NCBI RefSeq assembly: GCF_000003815.2
Contig: NC_049988.1
Location: 13,510,119-13,574,118 of the forward strand
DNA length: 64,000 bases
Direction: 5' to 3'
Source: Branchiostoma floridae
Lineage: Eukaryota; Chordata; Leptocardii; Amphioxiformes; Branchiostomatidae
Part shown: positions 10,411 through 21,800 of the stretch, one piece after another
How positions within the stretch are numbered: the first letter of the stretch is position 1
How the letters are laid out: each line of letters begins with the position of its first letter
Program-made: the position numbers and the translations under genes
The notes under the pieces: generated by a model
Seen by the model: only the letters and a program-made list of their open reading frames with translations
The model's database searches: none
What the model was told of the DNA's origin: nothing

Positions 10411-10514
10411 CGTGTGTAAACATGTCCGATCACGTCCGTGTGTAAACATGTCCGATCACGTCCGTGTGTAAACATGTCCGATCACGTCCGTGTGTAAACA
10501 TGTCCGATCACGTC
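10411..10514. repeat. 26-bp minisatellite, 4 perfect copies
   Basis: The unit CGTGTGTAAACATGTCCGAT plus CACGTC is repeated four times head to tail with no spacer, directly after the SINE body. Confidence 0.95.
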
Positions 10515-11385
10515 AACCCTTGATGTATGTTCGTCTGCATATCTGTGGGTCTGCCGCTACCAGCCCAAAGCTGCCTAGGCAGACCCGTGTAATGAGTTGT
10601 ATCATTGTCAATAAAGGGGAGAGGGCCTCCGTGAGAAACATTGCTTTTCCTCAGGATATCTCTAAGATTGTAAACACACAGGCTATCCGTACGTGAAAGA
10701 ACATGCAAACAATGTATGTCAAACGTGTTGGAAGACGAAACACATTTTATGTCGAACTGCTCTTTCTATAATCACGAAAGAAAAGAGCCGTTTAAAGAGG
10801 CCATCAAATTCCACCCAAGCTTCCTCACATTCACTGACAAATAGAAAACAGTTTTCCTGCTAACATCACAAAACCCAGACATAATAGAAAAGTTGGGATC
10901 TTTCGTCTTCCACTGTCTTCGAAAAAGGAGTCGAACCCAATAACCTAGGATCTAGAGTTAGTTTCTACTAGCTTTAGACTAGAGTAGACACTTGTGATAT
11001 TGTTTTTACACTGTTTGTATTTTCATGTAACCTGCAATTAGCCCACGGGCAAGAATTTGCAATAAACGTTATTATCTTTATGTAAACGCTTTGTGCGCCC
11101 TGGACAGCGATCGCCAAGCGACCGTACAGTGACATAAATATGTGATCATTGATGTCATCGGGAAATGGTGCAAGAAAGTATAACTACGAAGACAACAAAA
11201 CACACAAAACGTGAAAAACGTCCTTTATCTATGGAATTTGTTGAGATGTCTGTCAAATATTTTGTCTGTCAAATTGCATCGATTGGGGAAGAAGATCTGC
11301 AGCAGCACAGAATAGGTCAAGTTTTACTGATCTGATTAGGGGGGTTAAATTGGCAAAAAATCCTCAGTTGATAACCCCATGTAGA

Positions 11386-11567
11386 AGTAACGGGCGGTAG
11401 ATATTATAGAAGTCTAAACGGTACATGTACATATGTAACACATGCACGTTCAGAAGAGGAAAATTAATTTCAAAGAAACCTAACTGTTCTAAATATTCAA
11501 GGACTAATTATAAAACAATTCCGACGGCCATAATTCTAGGTCTAGATACAGTGGTGTTACTACATTC
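11386..11567. repeat. Duplicate of LPMO-like intron 5 sequence
   Basis: This segment aligns with 6221-6402, just upstream of the last exon of the LPMO-like gene. Shared strings include CATGTGCACGTTC/CACATGCACGTTC with AAGAGGAAA, and GTGGTGTTAC at the end. No LPMO exon follows here, so it is a relic of partial duplication or an unrecognised dispersed repeat. Confidence 0.55.
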
Positions 11568-11853
11568 ATATTCTTTTCTATTTGCTTTTGGACAGACGAG
11601 GGCAATATGGCACTGCACTCAAGTTGTAGTGACTTATATCAACAGTGCCACATACATAGTGCAAACAGAAGGTAAATATAGTGCTTTTCTTTTACCTCTT
11701 GACCAAAGTAGGGTACCCATTTTTACACATGGGTGAAGTGAGGAAGGTAAAGTGCCTTTCCCAGGGGAAAAACAGGGCATACTTTAAAAGAAACAGCCAT
11801 TGCTCGACAGGGCCCTTTTTTTCCAATTGGGACCTAGTAGTAATTGGGTAGGT

Positions 11854-13015
11854 GCCGGTGTGACAGCGATCTCGCCCCCCCCGTGATCTCGCCCCCCCGG
11901 GGGCGAAATCACTAGCGATCTCGCCCCCCCGGGGCGAAATCGCTAGCGATCTCGCCCTCCCCGGCTAGTGATCTCGCCCCCCTACCTCGCCCCCCTTTAG
12001 CGATTTCGCCCCCCCCCCCAAAAAAACGGGTTTATATGACATTTTAGAAGTTGACTGGTATAAATCACAAAATGCAGTTTCAGAATGATATAAGTACACG
12101 AGTTTGATACATAACTCCATTCATAGTATCAATATNNNNNNNNNNNNNNNNNNNNNNNNNNNNNNNNNNNNNNNNNNNNNNNNNNNNNNNNNNNNNNNNN
12201 NNNNNNNNNNNNNNNNNNNNNNNNNNNNNNNNNNNNNNNNNNNNNNNNNNNNNNNNNNNNNNNNNNNNNNNNNNNNNNNNNNNNNNNNNNNNNNNNNNNN
12301 NNNNNNNNNNNNAGTGACCACAAAAGAACTATGTAATGTCTTTATTAATTATTCAAATATTAGGTATTAATTAGAATAACGCACATTTTGGTATATGCAC
12401 CTGGCCAAGGGATATCTTCACCTCCAACATGACTGTTTTTTCTAGTATTTAGGAACTGATGCATTTACCTGTGTTTCTTAAGAAAGGTACTTTACCAGTG
12501 TTTGTGTATCATTTAGCAACAGCTATATCAACTTGCGCGTAGATAGTGTTTATAATGAGAAACTATTATTCACGTGTGTTTTTGTTAGTGCTTTGGAAAT
12601 GTTTCCAGTACAAGAAAGAAAACACTGTGACAAATTGAAAACATGACGTATTCCGTACCATAGACGGTGTTGATTTATACGTTCGCAGTAGCACTGTTTT
12701 TATGCCACCTCAGCTGCAAAAATTGTCTTTTTCATTTCAATGTCATGTTTGCACCGAACAATATAGTATCGACTTTCGAGGTATGACAGGCATCTTACGG
12801 TACGGTAATAAGGTGCCATAAGGTACCAGGTAACACACCATACACGTTACTCCCCAGGTGCAGTATAGTACCAGATAGCGCACCTGTAATATGTAGTTGC
12901 CAGCTGCTCTTGGGGGGGGGGGGGCGAAAACGCTAAAGGGGGGGCGAAAACGCTAGTGATCTCGCCCCCCGGGGGGGCGAGATCGCCGGGGGGGCGAGAA
13001 CGCTGTCACACCGGC
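11854..13015. mobile_element. Non-autonomous TIR transposon, copy 2 (both ends present)
   Basis: The left end GCCGGTGTGACAGCG (11854-11868) and right end CGCTGTCACACCGGC (13001-13015) are perfect 15-base inverted repeats. They are followed inward by GATCTCGCCCCCC-type repeats and G-runs. The body matches 1-1106. About 170 internal bases are hidden by N at 12136-12312. I cannot see a target-site duplication. No ORF of transposase type is present. Confidence 0.88.
12136..12312. other. Assembly gap (177 N)
   Basis: Aligning the flanks to copy 1 of the transposon (about 254-423) predicts about 170 missing bases, so the gap size is roughly right. Confidence 0.9.
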
Positions 13016-13469
13016 AAAACGAAAGACAACTTCGACTATGGACCACCTGACATTTTTGCCTGGTAGCTCTCTCTAGAAGTTTCGGGCTTCGTATCTCGTT
13101 CTCTGGACATTCTATCTTACAAACATAGAGAGCCTTAATGTACGTACAGCAATCACAACTCAAAACCCATTATTGGATGTCACAAATTAAGCATAGAAAA
13201 CGGAAGATTCCAGGAAATATCTGTTGAAGAGGATTTGTCCGTTTCGTCCAGAATGAATATCTGACAAATTGCATAATCGAACGATGTTTATGACCATTAA
13301 CAATTTAACTGGTAATTGTAAAAGCACATTCTCACCCCGTATTATATAGTCTTGTGTTAGATAGATTAGTCTCACAGAGTGGTTGCAGTTATATAGCAGA
13401 AAATACCATACGTTGTGCCCTGTACGATTGTCGTGCAATGAAGATGATCATTTTCTCATTACGTCATTC

Positions 13470-15610
13470 CATACTTCATACTTTATTCAAAAGATGTGCT
13501 TCGCAGCCCCAAAACGGGCTGAATTATGCAACAAATTCACAGACTTCAAGTGTCCACTAACAACTGATTGATTCATCAAACTTTACACATTAATGTCGAG
13601 AGTCTGGGAAACAGCATTATTCATGTGACCATACACATTTAAAAATTGAATACTTAAAAGAGATAGATCTGTATATACAATATAATTGGAGAGTTCTGGT
13701 GTCCAATTGTCTGGTAAACAATATTTACATGCCCTGGTTGTGGAGTTCTATCGCCTGATACAGAAACGACTTTTGCAATCTTTGAGTTCTGCATTTGGGC
13801 ACAGTCACGTGGTTTTGGTTCCGTAGCGCCCGTCCAGTCTTGTGTAATCTGGTGCTAGGAACCATGGAGTTGAGGGGATGTTTGGCGTCCTGCATTTGAC
13901 TGAAGAGAGTTTTCACGGCTGACTCTCGTCTCTCCTGAAGGCTGGGGAGAGGGTTTGTTGGAACACTGTCGTTGTTGATTATTTTTGCTGCCCTTCTCTG
14001 AACTGGTGCAACCAACATACACGACATTAGCATACTCTAGAACAGGTCTTATAAGGGTGGTGTAGACTGTTTCTAGGTCCTCCGGTGGCATCCCACCTCT
14101 TTTGAGCATGCGGAGAAAGTAGAGGCGTGTCGACCCTTTCTTTGCCATGTGAGTGATTTGGCTGCCCCAGCCAAGGCTGCGGTGGAGTTTAAAACCAAGG
14201 TAAGTAGCGCATTCGACAACCGGGACCTCCTTGCCTCCAAGGATGAGAGGAGGGGGAGCAGGAGCATTTCTTGAAAAGCAAATTCGTAGCTCATAGGACT
14301 TATCACCGTTCATTATCATATTGTTCTTGTCAGCCCAAGTGTCCAGATTAGTGGCTTCTTCTTGCATAGTTGTGTCACTTGTAGCAGCGTTGCAGGGAAT
14401 GGTTCTAGAAAGTCCGATGTCATCTGCGTAGCCGATGTTGTCTGTTGCGTACAGGGTTGTTCTTGATGACATGTAAACAAGGAAAAGATATGGTGATAGG
14501 ACTCCCCCCTGCGGTACCCCGGATGACACGTCACGCCAACTACTATGTCGATCATTGGCGACTACTCGTTGTTTTCTGCCTGTTAAGTAGCTGTGAATCC
14601 AGGCCAACATCTTAGGTGGAGTGCCACGGACTGCCAGGAGTTGAAGAAGGATTCCGTGATCCACTCTGTCGAAGGCTTTCGACATGTCTGCCAACAGCAC
14701 GCGAACCATGGATGTGTTACTGTTGTTCAGGTTTCACAGCCAGGTTTGATAAGCTTTGACGAGTGCGAGTGTTGTAGAACATTTGGGCATATAGGCATAT
14801 TGGTCTTTGATCCAGGGTTGCATCATGGGCAAGAACTTGTCCAGTACAAGTCGTTCGTGAACTTTCCCTAAGGAAGAGATAAGAGAAATCGGTCTCCAAT
14901 CTTTCTTGCTGGTGAGGACAGCCGTTTGGGGGATAGGGCAGACATTTGCCATTTTCCAGCCAGACGGCATGATGCCAGCGTTGTAGGAAACGTTCATCAA
15001 GTGGCTGACGACAGGAGCTACGTCCTCGCAGTAGAGACTCAGGACCCAGTTGGGGATGTTGTCCGGTCCGCACGCCTTTCCGTGTTGCAAGTGTTTCAGG
15101 TTGACTTTCACTTGGCAAGTCCGCTACTTGGTTATCTGAGACATCAGTCCAGGTGGTTTTCCCTTTTGACCTTTGAGTACGTCCCAGCTAAGTATTTACA
15201 AAACGCCACCAGTCTCTGGGTGTGTCTTCTTTAACGTTGCTATGCACATGTCATAGTGCTTTTTCTTCTGCGTTCGTATAAGACGTTGGATGTGATTTCG
15301 CAACTTTTTCCACCTGTCATCAGTTTTTCCATACTTCTGAAACACTGATTGTCTCTCTCTGACTGCTGCCTTGATTGTCTCAGTCATCCAGGGCTTGTCG
15401 ACGTTGCGAATTCTGCTCGACCTGAGAGGTGCACAAGTGTCCATCATAGTATGCACGATGTTGTTGAAAGTGGTAACTTTCTCATCCACTGTCTCTGCAC
15501 TGTACACTTCAGACCAGTCCGTGAGTGCCATGCACCAAGGGCTTCTTTCCTGTCTTGAGTGATCAGGCGACGTTTGATCTTGGACGGCTGACAGCGAAGT
15601 TGATCAGAAG
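13470..15610 (-). mobile_element. 5'-truncated non-LTR retrotransposon (LINE)
   Basis: The boundaries come from comparing duplicated flanks: sequence matching the 8425-8850 unit stops near 13470 and resumes near 15610 (AAAAAAGGCTCAAGGTGG against AAAAAGGCTAGAGGTGG). About 2.1 kb on the - strand inserted between them. It holds reverse-transcriptase sequence but no endonuclease, as expected for a 5'-truncated copy. Confidence 0.8.
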
Positions 15611-15638
15611 ACTTCCAAAAAAGGCTCAAGGTGGTCAC
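13725..15638 (-). pseudogene. LINE reverse transcriptase, broken
   Basis: Read 5' to 3' on the - strand there are four blocks: linker (15531-15196), finger region with ACGPDNIPNW (15111-14734), palm with LLADMSKAFDRVDH, SSGVPQGGVLSP and the catalytic YADD (14709-13855), and a C-terminal tail (14033-13725). The first three share a frame but are separated by stops, including one just after AYQTWL. The tail is in another frame, so there is a frameshift near 14000. The motifs place it among APE-type non-LTR elements of the Jockey/CR1/L2 kind; the exact clade is uncertain. It cannot be functional. Confidence 0.85.
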
Positions 15639-15639
15639 A

Positions 15640-15884
15640 CAGGGAACATATTATTCGCATATCCTGTCACGTACACCTTGTTACCCAGACACGCGTTTGG
15701 CAACAACCAATCCATGGACTTGCCTGCGGCTAAACAAAGAGACAGGTTTCTTGTTTACGTCTGTCAAGATTCTACTTTAGTCAGATAACCAACCCGCGTA
15801 CCCTTAGTAAGGAGAGAGGGGACTCAGGGAGAAGACACGTTGTAGGACTGAGACTAAGAGTGTCTTTCTCCACTCACGGAAGCA
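15640..15884 (+). promoter_or_regulatory. Duplicated promoter block B, EMI/EGF gene 1
   Basis: Repeats block A: CCAAT box (ACCAATCCATGG), TAAACAAA at 15731-15738, TTGTTTAC at 15751-15758, and a TTAGTAAGGAGAG string near 15806. The LINE at 13470-15610 lies directly upstream and has separated this block from its older upstream flank at 13020-13470. Confidence 0.5.
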
Positions 15885-18800
15885 ATGGCCGGGCGCCTTG
15901 TCTTGATGTTTGTGGGGATGGTGGTGGTGGTGGCCCCGTTCGTCACTGGAGCTGGTCTGAGCGCTAGAGGGTAGGTATACTTGTCCATAAATTGTACGCC
16001 ATCTTATGATTTCACGAGGCCATTTGATAAAATATGACGACATGGGTCTGAATGAAAGGCCCGAAAGTGTTGGATTAATTCTGGCATAAGCCACTAGGAG
16101 AAAAGACGTTGGTACGTTTGCAGCAACATTGCAGCTAGAATTCCGCTTAACTGTTAACTGTTATTAAATTAACTGTTAATATGGGTAAAATGCAAAGGTA
16201 GGTAGATAAAAGTAGTCCCATTGTCGTTTTGAAGTCGTTATTACATTTACAGTGTGTTGTATTTACCTCCCCAACCGAAGTCAGTTTCATTTTTACGCTC
16301 GGGTGGAGTGAACAAAGTCGTACGTGTACAGTGCATTTCCTAAGGGCACTACGACTACATCTCGCCAGGAATGCCAGGAATCAAATCAGTGACCTCTCGA
16401 TATCTTGTCTGCTAGAACAGCCACTCGGTTCATTATCAGACGACGTCTTCGGGACGTGTGTAAACAAAAGAACAGTTCAACAACGTCTTTTGGTGGTGCG
16501 ATTTTCGGCGAGAGTAGGACAAAAACGGCCGTTGATAATCTACAACATACTTTTCCGTATGAAAACAGCTGAGTTCTGTACGTAAAACACATTCACGACG
16601 GTCACAAGAATGTCTTCAACTTGTTGCCGTACGATGTGTGACATGTCGACAGGGGCATGTATGTATGTATGTATGTATGTATACATGTATGTGCTCATTC
16701 ATGTTCAACTGTGATAACAGTTCTGTTTATGTGAAGTGCGTGGTGTTAACAATCTGGTGCCTTTTTCGTCTGCCACTTATGGTATATGGCTGTCCATGGG
16801 CGCCCTTTCATTGCGTACCCAACCACTAAACTACGTGCTTCAGAAATAGAAAATAATAATGCCTCTTGCGAAGATCCGAAGAACGGACCTCATGATTGAC
16901 ATAGAATATCGGTAAAATATGTTTTGGAACTGTAACCCCGATCGACACACCAGTATGACAGACGTATGCAAAACAGGTGTTTTGTTTTGAAGACTTGTAG
17001 GGTTCCCGCATGCCGATAGGTAACACGCTTGAATTGACAGGACACTTCCTTGTCTTAGCACAAGAAACACGAACGGCAGAATAACAGTATGACATACAGA
17101 AGCGTGAAAAAACACAGACCTGTGTTCAGAATGCTGACACGATTCCTGCATACCGACGGGTCCGGGTAACACACTTGGCTTGTTACGATACTTCCTTGTC
17201 TTAGCGGATTATCTTCGGTGGGACGTTGTTCTTGGAATTTTTGAAGGAAGTCTGAGCCTTGAGTTCATCGAAAAGAGAATGTCTGTTTCCTCTACGATTT
17301 GGATCAAGTCGTTGATCTTACTGTCATACATGTACATGACTACATGTAAGAGGAGAGGGCCTCCATGAGAAACAGTGCTTTTGCATAGGAATTTGCGGTG
17401 TTGAAGTGTAAACCTTATCATGGTGTACTCATTGTGGCAATGTTTACGAGTGGCTTCTACGCAATGCATATCGGCAACACCCACCTGGTCATGGGAAAGC
17501 AATGGCACCAAACTGCTCACGGAAACCAACAGTCAGAAATTGAATTCGTCAGTGACACGCACAAGACAGAGGTGATGCCAGGAAATTTAGTATGGGGGTC
17601 GATATATTGCCAACCAAATTTTCACCATGTCAAGCTCCAAAGGGGCGACGATTCCATGGGGTTTTGGAGGCATACTCAACCGGAATATTTTTGAATTGTC
17701 GCCCTCTGAAACGATACTTCATTTTGCGGAACAATTTTTGCCTGGAGTTCCATGCCATTTCTAGTAATGAAAAATAAACATGTAACGTTATGTAAGCTTG
17801 TTTTGTTTTTTGGCTACAACATGATACACGTCTTGACATGTCTGCCATATTTTGGCGACGCGTCAGGGAAGTACAGTGGTATTTTGTGTTTGCAAGCTGC
17901 CAAGCACTAATTTATCCTTACCTCCAGTGCCCATGTGTGCTCCCGCCGGACGGCGTATCTGCAGCCTTACACGGTAACGGAGCAAGCAAGCAGGAGTCAG
18001 CGATACACCGGTAAATGCGACGGATGGTTGTGGAGTACCCGTGATTGTACCAAGTACAGGTCAGTCTCACAGTCTTCACAACTGCTCTATGCATAAAAAG
18101 ACAGTGTCACACTCTTTATCTTTTGTAAAGTCAACTAGAGATGGCTATACTATATCCGAATTTCAAAGAAGTCGCCACTAGCTACGTTGATTTGCCAGTT
18201 GCCGTATGAATAATTCTTACGTCGAATAAACAGCTGGCTACGTATCGTTTGAAAAAAAGTTCATCCAGAATATTGATATTGGAAGGACTTACACTGGATA
18301 TTCGGGACAAGCAGCGTTTAATGATTATACTACACGGCAGTTATCTATGTTAATGTCTGTTGGTATGTTTCTAGGACCGTGTACAGTGTGCGGTACAGGC
18401 AGATGCAGCGCACGGTGTACCGGACTGCCTACGAGTGCTGCACCGGCTGGCGGCAGTCAGGCAGCTCCTGCCCGATACGTAAGTTGGACACTTTGCATTT
18501 TAATTCATTTCAGAAGGCTAAAACTCCATATACGTGTATTGAACTTTCATCGAAACCTGTCTAGCTGAAGACGGAGTAATAGGACGGTAGGGCTACTGTA
18601 TAATTGTAAGGTAGAATGATAGAGAAAGACATTAACTCTTAATGATATAAAATTCCATTCAACTCTAAAAAAAAGTTTACCGTTCAGCGATCTGCTCCAG
18701 CGCGTGTCAGAACGGCGGGGCCTGCACTGCTCCTGGCGTCTGTACCTGTACTGCAGGTTTCACGGGAAGCCGATGTCAGATAGGTCAGTGGTGTTTTTTT

Positions 18801-21800
18801 CACATTCACCCGTTGTGGTCTCAAGCATGTGGTGTCTATCTCTCTACGTCTGCTTTCCAGTCATATTAAAAAAAAAGATATCATGAAGATCTGGTACTGA
18901 AAATCATTGTAGATTTTTGCTGTTTGGTGTTGGTCTCATTTGTTTGGTGTTGGTGTACTATTGCTTACCTGAACGTTCATCCTTGACAGACAAGAATGAG
19001 TGCTCCAGCAACAACGGAGGCTGTGACCAAACCTGTACTAACACCAGGGGGAGCTACACCTGTTCCTGCCGACAGGGATTCGTGCTGGACAGTGATGGAC
19101 GAGGGTGTTCGGGTGCGTCTGTGTGCTTACACTTTAAGAAAAGTACTTTGTCCAGTTGGCACTACAGATAGTACAGATGAAAAAGGAATAAGTATTGTAT
19201 TATTTCATCATGTATTATACCACAGAAGACCTCTTTGGATTTAAGATTTAAGATTTAAGATTTAAGATTTAAGATTTAAGATTTAAGATTTAAGATTTAA
19301 GATTTAAGATTTAAGATTTAAGATTTAAGATTTAAGATTTAAGATTTAAGATTTAAGATTTAAGATTTAAGATTTAAGATTTAAGATTTAAGATTTAAGA
19401 TTTAAGATTTAGATTTAAGATTTAAGATTTAAGATTTAAGATTTAAGAGTCCTAACAACAACACCTTGCCACATGATCAAGAACGTTGTTTCTTAATTCT
19501 AGCACGTTTTTTTCAATGAAATATAGAAGGTTTCGTCGAATATGTTTAATGTCACTTTTGAAACTTTGATAGTGATTTTCTTATACTTCTTTTATATTTT
19601 CTACCCAGACCATGACGAGTGTGCTGCGGGTGACCACGGGTGCCAGCAGCAGTGTCAGAACTCTCACGGCGGCTACAGCTGCGGCTGTGAGGACGGCTAT
19701 GAGCTGGGCAGTAACGGGAAGACATGTAACGGTGAGTAGGGCTTTTCCACATCACACAAAACATCCTGAAAGCCCTACATCACATTTCCAAACCGAGGCA
19801 CGGCCGGGCAGCTTTCGGGAACGAAAAGTTTTTAATAACAGACACAAAACTACACAAGACGTAAATAGAATACTCTTGGGCATACTTATACATGTCTATC
19901 TTAAATTTCGTTTCCAGTTTGGAAATGTGACGTTAGTCTAAAAGAAGTAGAGGTACGTGTATATATACACTTAGTCTAGAAGGTAGATAGATGCATCGCT
20001 ATGTTGTCTTTGTGGGCGTCTTTGTGTACTGTGCTAAGTTCGCTCCCTGAGATTAGGAGATTTAAACTTACTGTCTGTTGTTCCAGATATCGATGAGTGT
20101 GCCAGCAACCCGTGTAGTCAGACCTGTACCCAGAATGCACCGGGGCACGGGTACCAGTGTTCCTGTGGGGACGGCTACATCCTGGGGGACGACGGGACAT
20201 CCTGCGAACGTGAGTGTTAACCTGAAAATAAACCGTACAATGTGCCTAGCAAACTGTGCCCATAAAACCATGATACGAACAGTTAATGTTAGTTACAATA
20301 TGACTTACGTATCGGCGGAAGGAGCTTGGCCGTTCACTGAACAAGTGCTATCAGTTATAGCATGGAGCTGGTAGCATATGGCTTGGGAAGTTGATAGTAG
20401 AACAGTCTTTTAAACATGAAATGAGTGTGAAGAATGGCTTCATCTTTTGTGTATAATCTATCATGTACACGTTTGCTTCAAATACAAAATTATGGTTAAC
20501 ATGCTTTTACCGTGAAAATTCTGATCTCTCTTCTCCTGACAGCCCAATGCCCACAGGGCTGTGCTAACGGCGGACGCTGCGCCAGTCCGGGCGTGTGTGA
20601 ATGTGTGGACGGGTTCGCTGGAGATGCCTGCCAAGAGCGTAAGTACGGTAACCAGGAGGGGACCGGCGTCATCAAACAATGCGTACTGGAAGATAGATTT
20701 AGACTTACACTGGTGTTTTAAAATCCTACAACGGCTGCACCTGTGCGATTGGCTGTAAAACTTGGTAGAAATTACTATAAACTCTACTCTACTTCGCTCT
20801 TGTTATTTTCTTCAACCTGCAAGCGCCAAAAAATGGGAATGCCTGATAAAATATTATGTTAATTTTCTAATCGGTCCAACATCCGGTCCACTTAATTTTT
20901 TCAGGTCCGGTTTTTCTGGACCGGTCCAATAAGAAAAACCGGTTTTGTACTGGTACGCTGTACCGATACCCAGCCCTAGTGACAATACTTTACGTTTGGG
21001 ACCGCATTGTTAGCAGCGTCACCAAGCTGCAGTGCAAAGTGAACCAGTCATCATTGCCCTGAAGAAGGTGGCAGACGGTCACCATTTAAACGTCGGCAGT
21101 TATGATACTCTGATATGCTACTATTTTAGGCTTCAGTTATTTACCTACCAGATTAAACAATTCTCGAGCTATCCAGATGACGTTACGGTAAGTTCAAGTG
21201 TCTGTAACAAGAAAGTCATTCATGTAATTGTAAGCATTTTAAGTACTAAATTTCTAATACGATTTGAATTGCTGCACAGCTGTGTGCGAACCTCCCTGTG
21301 AGAATGGCGGAGTCTGTGATGCCCGGATGTATGCTTCTGTCAGCCCGGCCTCGACGGAGATCGGTGTGAGAATGGTACGAACAACTTCACAATCTTGTAC
21401 CTTCTTATACTGTAACATATTTGTGGTGCAAAATATACACGCTTTTCTTCCTCATTGATGACAATCTAAATGACCAACCTAGCTTGTCTTGGGTTATGGT
21501 ATTTTGGGTAATGTCAAGGTGACCGAATACGTGTGCGTTTTCAGACATAGACGAATGTTCGCTCAACAATGGCGGATGTGCACACAACTGCACCAACGAA
21601 CTGGGTTCCTATCGCTGCGAATGCCGTGAAGGCTGGGTATTGGACGGTAACAACAAAGGCTGCTCAGGCAAGATTTTCCATACTTATTACCTTCAACTGG
21701 AAACCATTCTAACAATTCGAACTTTCATCCAACTGAATAGTGGATGATTAAAGTCATTCTTCCTTTCCCGATGGGTTAGACACTACTTATGGTCTAGAGA

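Noticed and set aside
10411-10514. CRISPR-like repeat array
   Set aside because: The 26-base units are directly adjacent with no spacers, and the DNA is clearly eukaryotic; it is a minisatellite.
14593-15234. + strand ORFs over the LINE
   Set aside because: Shadows of the reverse-transcriptase frame on the - strand, which has FADM/YADD-type motifs.
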